64,000 nt of DNA from Rhynchopus sp. YZ270_cl-10 (lineage: Eukaryota > Euglenozoa > Diplonemea > Diplonemida > Diplonemidae), in contig OZ037856.1 in assembly GCA_964035575.1 (NCBI GenBank), positions 1 through 64,000 on the forward strand. The letters run 5' to 3'. The position numbers and the translations under genes were made by a program. Position 1 is the stretch's first letter. Each line of letters begins with the position of its first letter. The notes below the pieces were generated by a model that saw only the letters and a program-made list of their open reading frames with translations, was not told where the DNA came from and did not search any database. This document shows positions 1 to 15,000 of this stretch, in pieces.

Positions 1-3000
1 TAAGGGAAAATCCCTAGTAAAATACAGGCAAAAATCCAGGTAAAATCACTTTGTCTTGATTTTTTAAGTAAAAATACAGGGTGCAACGAACCAGAAAAAA
101 ACTTCACCATTGGACGTTTCTGGGTTCCGAGCTTCCAACACAAAATTTTTGTATTTTTTTTTCGCGATTTTTTTTAACTTAGCACTGCATGTGCTTAGAA
201 AACCCGAATTTTTTACCCTTCAAAATGCATTTGAGGAACTCACAACGCGTCAAAACGAAAAGGTCGTTTTTGGCACTTTTAAAACCGGGCTCCGCTGAGT
301 TCACCATATTTTTGCTCGATTTAATTAGTGGAGTAACTAATTAGTAATCGCATTCTCGGACAAAAACTCGGGACGAGGTGTTAGATAATTCCCCTGTATT
401 TTACTAAGGGAAAATCCCTAGTAAAATACAGGCAAAAATCCAGGTAAAAATCACTTTGTCTTGATTTTTAAGTAAAAATACAGGGTGCAACGAAACCAGA
501 AAAAAACTTCACCATTGGACGTTTCTGGGTTCCGAGCTTCCAACACAAAATTTTTGTATTTTTTTTTCGCGATTTTTTTTAACTTAGCACTGCATGTGCT
601 TAGAAAACCCGAATTTTTTACCCTTCAAAATTGCATTTGAGGAACTCACAACGCGTCAAAACGAAAAGGTCGTTTTTGGCACTTTTAAAACCGGGCTCCG
701 CTGAGTTCACCATATTTTTGCTCGATTTAATTAGTGGAGTAACTAATTAGTAATCGCATTCTCGACAAAAACTCGGGACGAGGTGTTAGATAATTCCCCT
801 GTATTTTACTAAGGGAAAATCCCTAGTAAAATACAGGCAAAAATCCAGGTAAAAATCACTTTGTCTTGATTTTTAAGTAAAAATACAGGGTGCAACGAAA
901 CCAGAAAAAAACTTCACCATTGGACGTTTCTGGGTTCCGAGCTTCCAACACAAAATTTTTGTATTTTTTTTCGCGATTTTTTTTAACTTAGCACTGCATG
1001 TGCTTAGAAAACCCGAATTTTTTACCCTTCAAAATTGCATTTGAGGAACTCACAACGCGTCAAAACGAAAAGGTCGTTTTTGGCACTTTTAAAACCGGGC
1101 TACGCTTGAGTTCACCATATTTTTGCTCGATTTAATTAGTGGAGTAACTAATTAGTAATCGCATTCTCGGACAAAAACTCGGGACGAGGTGTTAGATAAT
1201 TCCCCTGTATTTTACTAAGGGAAAATCCCTAGTAAAATACAGGCAAAAATCCAGGTAAAAATCACTTTGTCTTGATTTTTAAGTAAAAATACAGGGTGCA
1301 ACGAAACCAGAAAAAACTTCACCATTGGACGTTTCTGGGTTCCGAGCTTCCAACACAAAATTTTTGTATTTTTTTTTCGCGATTTTTTTTAACTTAGCAC
1401 TGCATGTGCTTAGAAAACCCGAATTTTTTACCCTTCAAAATTGCATTTGAGGAACTCACAACGCGTCAAAACGAAAAGGTCGTTTTTGGCACTTTTAAAA
1501 CCGGGCTCCGCTGAGTTCACCATATTTTTGCTCGATTTAATTAGTGGAGTAACTAATTAGTAATCGCATTCTCGGACAAAAACTCGGGACGAGGTGTTAG
1601 ATAATTCCCCTGTATTTTACTAAGGGAAAATCCCTAGTAAAATACAGGCAAAAATCCAGGTAAAAATCACTTTGTCTTGATTTTTAAGTAAAAATACAGG
1701 GTGCAACGAAACCAGAAAAAAACTTCACCATTGGACGTTTCTGGGTTCCGAGCTTCCAACACAAAATTTTTGTATTTTTTTTTCGCGATTTTTTTAACTT
1801 AGCACTGCATGTGCTTAGAAAACCCGAATTTTTTACCCTTCAAAATTGCATTTGAGGAACTCACAACGCGTCAAAACGAAAAGGTCGTTTTTGCACTTTT
1901 AAAACCGGGCTCCGCTGAGTTCACCATATTTTTGCTCGATTTAATTAGTGGAGTAACTAATTAGTAATCGCATTCTCGGACAAAAACTCGGGACGAGGTG
2001 TTAGATAATTCCCCTGTATTTTACTAAGGGAAAATCCCTAGTAAAATACAGGCAAAAATCCAGGTAAAAATCACTTTGTCTTGATTTTTAAGTAAAAATA
2101 CAGGGTGCAACGAAACCAGAAAAAAACTTCACCATTGGACGTTTCTGGGTTCCGAGCTTCCAACACAAAATTTTTGTATTTTTTTTTCGCGATTTTTTTT
2201 AACTTAGCACTGCATGTGCTTAGAAAACCCGAATTTTTTACCCTTCAAAATTGCATTTGAGGAACTCACAACGCGTCAAAACGAAAAGGTCGTTTTTGGC
2301 ACTTTTAAAACCGGGCTCCGCTGAGTTCACCATATTTTTGCTCGATTTAATTAGTGGAGTAACTAATTAGTAATCGCATTCTCGGACAAAAACTCGGGAC
2401 GAGGTGTTAGATAATTCCCCTGTATTTTACTAAGGGAAAATCCCTAGTAAAATACAGGCAAAAATCCAGGTAAAAATCACTTTGTCTTGATTTTTAAGTA
2501 AAAATACAGGGTGCAACGAAACCAGAAAAAAACTTCACCATTGGACGTTTCTGGGTTCCGAGCTTCCAACACAAAATTTTTGTATTTTTTTTTCGCGATT
2601 TTTTTTAACTTAGCACTGCATGTGCTTAGAAAACCCGAATTTTTTACCCTTCAAAATTGCATTTGAGGAACTCACAACGCGTCAAAACGAAAAGGTCGTT
2701 TTTGGCACTTTTAAAACCGGGCTCCGCTGAGTTCACCATATTTTTGCTCGATTTAATTAGTGGAGTAACTAATTAGTAATCGCATTCTCGGACAAAAACT
2801 CGGGACGAGGTGTTAGATAATTCCCCTGTATTTTACTAAGGGAAAATCCCTAGTAAAATACAGGCAAAAATCCAGGTAAAAATCACTTTGTCTTGATTTT
2901 TAAGTAAAAATACAGGGTGCAACGAAACCAGAAAAAAACTTCACCATTGGACGTTTCTGGGTTCCGAGCTTCCAACACAAAATTTTTGTATTTTTTTTTC

Positions 3001-6000
3001 GCGATTTTTTTTAACTTAGCACTGCATGTGCTTAGAAAACCCGAATTTTTTACCCTTCAAAATTGCATTTGAGGAACTCACAACGCGTCAAAACGAAAAG
3101 GTCGTTTTTGGCACTTTTAAAACCGGGCTCCGCTGAGTTCACCATATTTTTGCTCGATTTAATTAGTGGAGTAACTAATTAGTAATCGCATTCTCGGACA
3201 AAAACTCGGGACGAGGTGTTAGATAATTCCCCTGTATTTTACTAAGGGAAAATCCCTAGTAAAATACAGGCAAAAATCCAGGTAAAAATCACTTTGTCTT
3301 GATTTTTAAGTAAAAATACAGGGTGCAACGAAACCAGAAAAAAACTTCACCATTGGACGTTTCTGGGTTCCGAGCTTCCAACACAAAATTTTTGTATTTT
3401 TTTTTCGCGATTTTTTTTAACTTAGCACTGCATGTGCTTAGAAAACCCGAATTTTTTACCCTTCAAAATTGCATTTGAGGAACTCACAACGCGTCAAAAC
3501 GAAAAGGTCGTTTTTGGCACTTTTAAAACCGGGCTCCGCTGAGTTCACCATATTTTTGCTCGATTTAATTAGTGGAGTAACTAATTAGTAATCGCATTCT
3601 CGGACAAAAACTCGGGACGAGGTGTTAGATAATTCCCCTGTATTTTACTAAGGGAAAATCCCTAGTAAAATACAGGCAAAAATCCAGGTAAAAATCACTT
3701 TGTCTTGATTTTTAAGTAAAAATACAGGGTGCAACGAAACCAGAAAAAAACTTCACCATTGGACGTTTCTGGGTTCCGAGCTTCCAACACAAAATTTTTG
3801 TATTTTTTTTTCGCGATTTTTTTTAACTTAGCACTGCATGTGCTTAGAAAACCCGAATTTTTTACCCTTCAAAATTGCATTTGAGGAACTCACAACGCGT
3901 CAAAACGAAAAGGTCGTTTTTGGCACTTTTAAAACCGGGCTCCGCTGAGTTCACCATATTTTTGCTCGATTTAATTAGTGGAGTAACTAATTAGTAATCG
4001 CATTCTCGGACAAAAACTCGGGACGAGGTGTTAGATAATTCCCCTGTATTTTACTAAGGGAAAATCCCTAGTAAAATACAGGCAAAAATCCAGGTAAAAA
4101 TCACTTTGTCTTGATTTTTAAGTAAAAATACAGGGTGCAACGAAACCAGAAAAAAACTTCACCATTGGACGTTTCTGGGTTCCGAGCTTCCAACACAAAA
4201 TTTTTGTATTTTTTTTTCGCGATTTTTTTTAACTTAGCACTGCATGTGCTTAGAAAACCCGAATTTTTTACCCTTCAAAATTGCATTTGAGGAACTCACA
4301 ACGCGTCAAAACGAAAAGGTCGTTTTTGGCACTTTTAAAACCGGGCTCCGCTGAGTTCACCATATTTTTGCTCGATTTAATTAGTGGAGTAACTAATTAG
4401 TAATCGCATTCTCGGACAAAAACTCGGGACGAGGTGTTAGATAATTCCCCTGTATTTTACTAAGGGAAAATCCCTAGTAAAATACAGGCAAAAATCCAGG
4501 TAAAAATCACTTTGTCTTGATTTTTAAGTAAAAATACAGGGTGCAACGAAACCAGAAAAAAACTTCACCATTGGACGTTTCTGGGTTCCGAGCTTCCAAC
4601 ACAAAATTTTTGTATTTTTTTTTCGCGATTTTTTTTAACTTAGCACTGCATGTGCTTAGAAAACCCGAATTTTTTACCCTTCAAAATTGCATTTGAGGAA
4701 CTCACAACGCGTCAAAACGAAAAGGTCGTTTTTGGCACTTTTAAAACCGGGCTCCGCTGAGTTCACCATATTTTTGCTCGATTTAATTAGTGGAGTAACT
4801 AATTAGTAATCGCATTCTCGGACAAAAACTCGGGACGAGGTGTTAGATAATTCCCCTGTATTTTACTAAGGGAAAATCCCTAGTAAAATACAGGCAAAAA
4901 TCCAGGTAAAAATCACTTTGTCTTGATTTTTAAGTAAAAATACAGGGTGCAACGAAACCAGAAAAAAACTTCACCATTGGACGTTTCTGGGTTCCGAGCT
5001 TCCAACACAAAATTTTTGTATTTTTTTTTCGCGATTTTTTTTAACTTAGCACTGCATGTGCTTAGAAAACCCGAATTTTTTACCCTTCAAAATTGCATTT
5101 GAGGAACTCACAACGCGTCAAAACGAAAAGGTCGTTTTTGGCACTTTTAAAACCGGGCTCCGCTGAGTTCACCATATTTTTGCTCGATTTAATTAGTGGA
5201 GTAACTAATTAGTAATCGCATTCTCGGACAAAAACTCGGGACGAGGTGTTAGATAATTCCCCTGTATTTTACTAAGGGAAAATCCCTAGTAAAATACAGG
5301 CAAAAATCCAGGTAAAAATCACTTTGTCTTGATTTTTAAGTAAAAATACAGGGTGCAACGAAACCAGAAAAAAACTTCACCATTGGACGTTTCTGGGTTC
5401 CGAGCTTCCAACACAAAATTTTTGTATTTTTTTTTCGCGATTTTTTTTAACTTAGCACTGCATGTGCTTAGAAAACCCGAATTTTTTACCCTTCAAAATT
5501 GCATTTGAGGAACTCACAACGCGTCAAAACGAAAAGGTCGTTTTTGGCACTTTTAAAACCGGGCTCCGCTGAGTTCACCATATTTTTGCTCGATTTAATT
5601 AGTGGAGTAACTAATTAGTAATCGCATTCTCGGACAAAAACTCGGGACGAGGTGTTAGATAATTCCCCTGTATTTTACTAAGGGAAAATCCCTAGTAAAA
5701 TACAGGCAAAAATCCAGGTAAAAATCACTTTGTCTTGATTTTTAAGTAAAAATACAGGGTGCAACGAAACCAGAAAAAAACTTCACCATTGGACGTTTCT
5801 GGGTTCCGAGCTTCCAACACAAAATTTTTGTATTTTTTTTTCGCGATTTTTTTTAACTTAGCACTGCATGTGCTTAGAAAACCCGAATTTTTTACCCTTC
5901 AAAATTGCATTTGAGGAACTCACAACGCGTCAAAACGAAAAGGTCGTTTTTGGCACTTTTAAAACCGGGCTCCGCTGAGTTCACCATATTTTTGCTCGAT

Positions 6001-9000
6001 TTAATTAGTGGAGTAACTAATTAGTAATCGCATTCTCGGACAAAAACTCGGGACGAGGTGTTAGATAATTCCCCTGTATTTTACTAAGGGAAAATCCCTA
6101 GTAAAATACAGGCAAAAATCCAGGTAAAAATCACTTTGTCTTGATTTTTAAGTAAAAATACAGGGTGCAACGAAACCAGAAAAAAACTTCACCATTGGAC
6201 GTTTCTGGGTTCCGAGCTTCCAACACAAAATTTTTGTATTTTTTTTTCGCGATTTTTTTTAACTTAGCACTGCATGTGCTTAGAAAACCCGAATTTTTTA
6301 CCCTTCAAAATTGCATTTGAGGAACTCACAACGCGTCAAAACGAAAAGGTCGTTTTTGGCACTTTTAAAACCGGGCTCCGCTGAGTTCACCATATTTTTG
6401 CTCGATTTAATTAGTGGAGTAACTAATTAGTAATCGCATTCTCGGACAAAAACTCGGGACGAGGTGTTAGATAATTCCCCTGTATTTTACTAAGGGAAAA
6501 TCCCTAGTAAAATACAGGCAAAAATCCAGGTAAAAATCACTTTGTCTTGATTTTTAAGTAAAAATACAGGGTGCAACGAAACCAGAAAAAAACTTCACCA
6601 TTGGACGTTTCTGGGTTCCGAGCTTCCAACACAAAATTTTTGTATTTTTTTTTCGCGATTTTTTTTAACTTAGCACTGCATGTGCTTAGAAAACCCGAAT
6701 TTTTTACCCTTCAAAATTGCATTTGAGGAACTCACAACGCGTCAAAACGAAAAGGTCGTTTTTGGCACTTTTAAAACCGGGCTCCGCTGAGTTCACCATA
6801 TTTTTGCTCGATTTAATTAGTGGAGTAACTAATTAGTAATCGCATTCTCGGACAAAAACTCGGGACGAGGTGTTAGATAATTCCCCTGTATTTTACTAAG
6901 GGAAAATCCCTAGTAAAATACAGGCAAAAATCCAGGTAAAAATCACTTTGTCTTGATTTTTAAGTAAAAATACAGGGTGCAACGAAACCAGAAAAAAACT
7001 TCACCATTGGACGTTTCTGGGTTCCGAGCTTCCAACACAAAATTTTTGTATTTTTTTTTCGCGATTTTTTTTAACTTAGCACTGCATGTGCTTAGAAAAC
7101 CCGAATTTTTTACCCTTCAAAATTGCATTTGAGGAACTCACAACGCGTCAAAACGAAAAGGTCGTTTTTGGCACTTTTAAAACCGGGCTCCGCTGAGTTC
7201 ACCATATTTTTGCTCGATTTAATTAGTGGAGTAACTAATTAGTAATCGCATTCTCGGACAAAAACTCGGGACGAGGTGTTAGATAATTCCCCTGTATTTT
7301 ACTAAGGGAAAATCCCTAGTAAAATACAGGCAAAAATCCAGGTAAAAATCACTTTGTCTTGATTTTTAAGTAAAAATACAGGGTGCAACGAAACCAGAAA
7401 AAAACTTCACCATTGGACGTTTCTGGGTTCCGAGCTTCCAACACAAAATTTTTGTATTTTTTTTTCGCGATTTTTTTTAACTTAGCACTGCATGTGCTTA
7501 GAAAACCCGAATTTTTTACCCTTCAAAATTGCATTTGAGGAACTCACAACGCGTCAAAACGAAAAGGTCGTTTTTGGCACTTTTAAAACCGGGCTCCGCT
7601 GAGTTCACCATATTTTTGCTCGATTTAATTAGTGGAGTAACTAATTAGTAATCGCATTCTCGGACAAAAACTCGGGACGAGGTGTTAGATAATTCCCCTG
7701 TATTTTACTAAGGGAAAATCCCTAGTAAAATACAGGCAAAAATCCAGGTAAAAATCACTTTGTCTTGATTTTTAAGTAAAAATACAGGGTGCAACGAAAC
7801 CAGAAAAAAACTTCACCATTGGACGTTTCTGGGTTCCGAGCTTCCAACACAAAATTTTTGTATTTTTTTTTCGCGATTTTTTTTAACTTAGCACTGCATG
7901 TGCTTAGAAAACCCGAATTTTTTACCCTTCAAAATTGCATTTGAGGAACTCACAACGCGTCAAAACGAAAAGGTCGTTTTTGGCACTTTTAAAACCGGGC
8001 TCCGCTGAGTTCACCATATTTTTGCTCGATTTAATTAGTGGAGTAACTAATTAGTAATCGCATTCTCGGACAAAAACTCGGGACGAGGTGTTAGATAATT
8101 CCCCTGTATTTTACTAAGGGAAAATCCCTAGTAAAATACAGGCAAAAATCCAGGTAAAAATCACTTTGTCTTGATTTTTAAGTAAAAATACAGGGTGCAA
8201 CGAAACCAGAAAAAAACTTCACCATTGGACGTTTCTGGGTTCCGAGCTTCCAACACAAAATTTTTGTATTTTTTTTTCGCGATTTTTTTTAACTTAGCAC
8301 TGCATGTGCTTAGAAAACCCGAATTTTTTACCCTTCAAAATTGCATTTGAGGAACTCACAACGCGTCAAAACGAAAAGGTCGTTTTTGGCACTTTTAAAA
8401 CCGGGCTCCGCTGAGTTCACCATATTTTTGCTCGATTTAATTAGTGGAGTAACTAATTAGTAATCGCATTCTCGGACAAAAACTCGGGACGAGGTGTTAG
8501 ATAATTCCCCTGTATTTTACTAAGGGAAAATCCCTAGTAAAATACAGGCAAAAATCCAGGTAAAAATCACTTTGTCTTGATTTTTAAGTAAAAATACAGG
8601 GTGCAACGAAACCAGAAAAAAACTTCACCATTGGACGTTTCTGGGTTCCGAGCTTCCAACACAAAATTTTTGTATTTTTTTTTCGCGATTTTTTTTAACT
8701 TAGCACTGCATGTGCTTAGAAAACCCGAATTTTTTACCCTTCAAAATTGCATTTGAGGAACTCACAACGCGTCAAAACGAAAAGGTCGTTTTTGGCACTT
8801 TTAAAACCGGGCTCCGCTGAGTTCACCATATTTTTGCTCGATTTAATTAGTGGAGTAACTAATTAGTAATCGCATTCTCGGACAAAAACTCGGGACGAGG
8901 TGTTAGATAATTCCCCTGTATTTTACTAAGGGAAAATCCCTAGTAAAATACAGGCAAAAATCCAGGTAAAAATCACTTTGTCTTGATTTTTAAGTAAAAA

Positions 9001-12000
9001 TACAGGGTGCAACGAAACCAGAAAAAAACTTCACCATTGGACGTTTCTGGGTTCCGAGCTTCCAACACAAAATTTTTGTATTTTTTTTTCGCGATTTTTT
9101 TTAACTTAGCACTGCATGTGCTTAGAAAACCCGAATTTTTTACCCTTCAAAATTGCATTTGAGGAACTCACAACGCGTCAAAACGAAAAGGTCGTTTTTG
9201 GCACTTTTAAAACCGGGCTCCGCTGAGTTCACCATATTTTTGCTCGATTTAATTAGTGGAGTAACTAATTAGTAATCGCATTCTCGGACAAAAACTCGGG
9301 ACGAGGTGTTAGATAATTCCCCTGTATTTTACTAAGGGAAAATCCCTAGTAAAATACAGGCAAAAATCCAGGTAAAAATCACTTTGTCTTGATTTTTAAG
9401 TAAAAATACAGGGTGCAACGAAACCAGAAAAAAACTTCACCATTGGACGTTTCTGGGTTCCGAGCTTCCAACACAAAATTTTTGTATTTTTTTTTCGCGA
9501 TTTTTTTTAACTTAGCACTGCATGTGCTTAGAAAACCCGAATTTTTTACCCTTCAAAATTGCATTTGAGGAACTCACAACGCGTCAAAACGAAAAGGTCG
9601 TTTTTGGCACTTTTAAAACCGGGCTCCGCTGAGTTCACCATATTTTTGCTCGATTTAATTAGTGGAGTAACTAATTAGTAATCGCATTCTCGGACAAAAA
9701 CTCGGGACGAGGTGTTAGATAATTCCCCTGTATTTTACTAAGGGAAAATCCCTAGTAAAATACAGGCAAAAATCCAGGTAAAAATCACTTTGTCTTGATT
9801 TTTAAGTAAAAATACAGGGTGCAACGAAACCAGAAAAAAACTTCACCATTGGACGTTTCTGGGTTCCGAGCTTCCAACACAAAATTTTTGTATTTTTTTT
9901 TCGCGATTTTTTTTAACTTAGCACTGCATGTGCTTAGAAAACCCGAATTTTTTACCCTTCAAAATTGCATTTGAGGAACTCACAACGCGTCAAAACGAAA
10001 AGGTCGTTTTTGGCACTTTTAAAACCGGGCTCCGCTGAGTTCACCATATTTTTGCTCGATTTAATTAGTGGAGTAACTAATTAGTAATCGCATTCTCGGA
10101 CAAAAACTCGGGACGAGGTGTTAGATAATTCCCCTGTATTTTACTAAGGGAAAATCCCTAGTAAAATACAGGCAAAAATCCAGGTAAAAATCACTTTGTC
10201 TTGATTTTTAAGTAAAAATACAGGGTGCAACGAAACCAGAAAAAAACTTCACCATTGGACGTTTCTGGGTTCCGAGCTTCCAACACAAAATTTTTGTATT
10301 TTTTTTTCGCGATTTTTTTTAACTTAGCACTGCATGTGCTTAGAAAACCCGAATTTTTTACCCTTCAAAATTGCATTTGAGGAACTCACAACGCGTCAAA
10401 ACGAAAAGGTCGTTTTTGGCACTTTTAAAACCGGGCTCCGCTGAGTTCACCATATTTTTGCTCGATTTAATTAGTGGAGTAACTAATTAGTAATCGCATT
10501 CTCGGACAAAAACTCGGGACGAGGTGTTAGATAATTCCCCTGTATTTTACTAAGGGAAAATCCCTAGTAAAATACAGGCAAAAATCCAGGTAAAAATCAC
10601 TTTGTCTTGATTTTTAAGTAAAAATACAGGGTGCAACGAAACCAGAAAAAAACTTCACCATTGGACGTTTCTGGGTTCCGAGCTTCCAACACAAAATTTT
10701 TGTATTTTTTTTTCGCGATTTTTTTTAACTTAGCACTGCATGTGCTTAGAAAACCCGAATTTTTTACCCTTCAAAATTGCATTTGAGGAACTCACAACGC
10801 GTCAAAACGAAAAGGTCGTTTTTGGCACTTTTAAAACCGGGCTCCGCTGAGTTCACCATATTTTTGCTCGATTTAATTAGTGGAGTAACTAATTAGTAAT
10901 CGCATTCTCGGACAAAAACTCGGGACGAGGTGTTAGATAATTCCCCTGTATTTTACTAAGGGAAAATCCCTAGTAAAATACAGGCAAAAATCCAGGTAAA
11001 AATCACTTTGTCTTGATTTTTAAGTAAAAATACAGGGTGCAACGAAACCAGAAAAAAACTTCACCATTGGACGTTTCTGGGTTCCGAGCTTCCAACACAA
11101 AATTTTTGTATTTTTTTTTCGCGATTTTTTTTAACTTAGCACTGCATGTGCTTAGAAAACCCGAATTTTTTACCCTTCAAAATTGCATTTGAGGAACTCA
11201 CAACGCGTCAAAACGAAAAGGTCGTTTTTGGCACTTTTAAAACCGGGCTCCGCTGAGTTCACCATATTTTTGCTCGATTTAATTAGTGGAGTAACTAATT
11301 AGTAATCGCATTCTCGGACAAAAACTCGGGACGAGGTGTTAGATAATTCCCCTGTATTTTACTAAGGGAAAATCCCTAGTAAAATACAGGCAAAAATCCA
11401 GGTAAAAATCACTTTGTCTTGATTTTTAAGTAAAAATACAGGGTGCAACGAAACCAGAAAAAAACTTCACCATTGGACGTTTCTGGGTTCCGAGCTTCCA
11501 ACACAAAATTTTTGTATTTTTTTTTCGCGATTTTTTTTAACTTAGCACTGCATGTGCTTAGAAAACCCGAATTTTTTACCCTTCAAAATTGCATTTGAGG
11601 AACTCACAACGCGTCAAAACGAAAAGGTCGTTTTTGGCACTTTTAAAACCGGGCTCCGCTGAGTTCACCATATTTTTGCTCGATTTAATTAGTGGAGTAA
11701 CTAATTAGTAATCGCATTCTCGGACAAAAACTCGGGACGAGGTGTTAGATAATTCCCCTGTATTTTACTAAGGGAAAATCCCTAGTAAAATACAGGCAAA
11801 AATCCAGGTAAAAATCACTTTGTCTTGATTTTTAAGTAAAAATACAGGGTGCAACGAAACCAGAAAAAAACTTCACCATTGGACGTTTCTGGGTTCCGAG
11901 CTTCCAACACAAAATTTTTGTATTTTTTTTTCGCGATTTTTTTTAACTTAGCACTGCATGTGCTTAGAAAACCCGAATTTTTTACCCTTCAAAATTGCAT

Positions 12001-15000
12001 TTGAGGAACTCACAACGCGTCAAAACGAAAAGGTCGTTTTTGGCACTTTTAAAACCGGGCTCCGCTGAGTTCACCATATTTTTGCTCGATTTAATTAGTG
12101 GAGTAACTAATTAGTAATCGCATTCTCGGACAAAAACTCGGGACGAGGTGTTAGATAATTCCCCTGTATTTTACTAAGGGAAAATCCCTAGTAAAATACA
12201 GGCAAAAATCCAGGTAAAAATCACTTTGTCTTGATTTTTAAGTAAAAATACAGGGTGCAACGAAACCAGAAAAAAACTTCACCATTGGACGTTTCTGGGT
12301 TCCGAGCTTCCAACACAAAATTTTTGTATTTTTTTTTCGCGATTTTTTTTAACTTAGCACTGCATGTGCTTAGAAAACCCGAATTTTTTACCCTTCAAAA
12401 TTGCATTTGAGGAACTCACAACGCGTCAAAACGAAAAGGTCGTTTTTGGCACTTTTAAAACCGGGCTCCGCTGAGTTCACCATATTTTTGCTCGATTTAA
12501 TTAGTGGAGTAACTAATTAGTAATCGCATTCTCGGACAAAAACTCGGGACGAGGTGTTAGATAATTCCCCTGTATTTTACTAAGGGAAAATCCCTAGTAA
12601 AATACAGGCAAAAATCCAGGTAAAAATCACTTTGTCTTGATTTTTAAGTAAAAATACAGGGTGCAACGAAACCAGAAAAAAACTTCACCATTGGACGTTT
12701 CTGGGTTCCGAGCTTCCAACACAAAATTTTTGTATTTTTTTTTCGCGATTTTTTTTAACTTAGCACTGCATGTGCTTAGAAAACCCGAATTTTTTACCCT
12801 TCAAAATTGCATTTGAGGAACTCACAACGCGTCAAAACGAAAAGGTCGTTTTTGGCACTTTTAAAACCGGGCTCCGCTGAGTTCACCATATTTTTGCTCG
12901 ATTTAATTAGTGGAGTAACTAATTAGTAATCGCATTCTCGGACAAAAACTCGGGACGAGGTGTTAGATAATTCCCCTGTATTTTACTAAGGGAAAATCCC
13001 TAGTAAAATACAGGCAAAAATCCAGGTAAAAATCACTTTGTCTTGATTTTTAAGTAAAAATACAGGGTGCAACGAAACCAGAAAAAAACTTCACCATTGG
13101 ACGTTTCTGGGTTCCGAGCTTCCAACACAAAATTTTTGTATTTTTTTTTCGCGATTTTTTTTAACTTAGCACTGCATGTGCTTAGAAAACCCGAATTTTT
13201 TACCCTTCAAAATTGCATTTGAGGAACTCACAACGCGTCAAAACGAAAAGGTCGTTTTTGGCACTTTTAAAACCGGGCTCCGCTGAGTTCACCATATTTT
13301 TGCTCGATTTAATTAGTGGAGTAACTAATTAGTAATCGCATTCTCGGACAAAAACTCGGGACGAGGTGTTAGATAATTCCCCTGTATTTTACTAAGGGAA
13401 AATCCCTAGTAAAATACAGGCAAAAATCCAGGTAAAAATCACTTTGTCTTGATTTTTAAGTAAAAATACAGGGTGCAACGAAACCAGAAAAAAACTTCAC
13501 CATTGGACGTTTCTGGGTTCCGAGCTTCCAACACAAAATTTTTGTATTTTTTTTTCGCGATTTTTTTTAACTTAGCACTGCATGTGCTTAGAAAACCCGA
13601 ATTTTTTACCCTTCAAAATTGCATTTGAGGAACTCACAACGCGTCAAAACGAAAAGGTCGTTTTTGGCACTTTTAAAACCGGGCTCCGCTGAGTTCACCA
13701 TATTTTTGCTCGATTTAATTAGTGGAGTAACTAATTAGTAATCGCATTCTCGGACAAAAACTCGGGACGAGGTGTTAGATAATTCCCCTGTATTTTACTA
13801 AGGGAAAATCCCTAGTAAAATACAGGCAAAAATCCAGGTAAAAATCACTTTGTCTTGATTTTTAAGTAAAAATACAGGGTGCAACGAAACCAGAAAAAAA
13901 CTTCACCATTGGACGTTTCTGGGTTCCGAGCTTCCAACACAAAATTTTTGTATTTTTTTTTCGCGATTTTTTTTAACTTAGCACTGCATGTGCTTAGAAA
14001 ACCCGAATTTTTTACCCTTCAAAATTGCATTTGAGGAACTCACAACGCGTCAAAACGAAAAGGTCGTTTTTGGCACTTTTAAAACCGGGCTCCGCTGAGT
14101 TCACCATATTTTTGCTCGATTTAATTAGTGGAGTAACTAATTAGTAATCGCATTCTCGGACAAAAACTCGGGACGAGGTGTTAGATAATTCCCCTGTATT
14201 TTACTAAGGGAAAATCCCTAGTAAAATACAGGCAAAAATCCAGGTAAAAATCACTTTGTCTTGATTTTTAAGTAAAAATACAGGGTGCAACGAAACCAGA
14301 AAAAAACTTCACCATTGGACGTTTCTGGGTTCCGAGCTTCCAACACAAAATTTTTGTATTTTTTTTTCGCGATTTTTTTTAACTTAGCACTGCATGTGCT
14401 TAGAAAACCCGAATTTTTTACCCTTCAAAATTGCATTTGAGGAACTCACAACGCGTCAAAACGAAAAGGTCGTTTTTGGCACTTTTAAAACCGGGCTCCG
14501 CTGAGTTCACCATATTTTTGCTCGATTTAATTAGTGGAGTAACTAATTAGTAATCGCATTCTCGGACAAAAACTCGGGACGAGGTGTTAGATAATTCCCC
14601 TGTATTTTACTAAGGGAAAATCCCTAGTAAAATACAGGCAAAAATCCAGGTAAAAATCACTTTGTCTTGATTTTTAAGTAAAAATACAGGGTGCAACGAA
14701 ACCAGAAAAAAACTTCACCATTGGACGTTTCTGGGTTCCGAGCTTCCAACACAAAATTTTTGTATTTTTTTTTCGCGATTTTTTTTAACTTAGCACTGCA
14801 TGTGCTTAGAAAACCCGAATTTTTTACCCTTCAAAATTGCATTTGAGGAACTCACAACGCGTCAAAACGAAAAGGTCGTTTTTGGCACTTTTAAAACCGG
14901 GCTCCGCTGAGTTCACCATATTTTTGCTCGATTTAATTAGTGGAGTAACTAATTAGTAATCGCATTCTCGGACAAAAACTCGGGACGAGGTGTTAGATAA

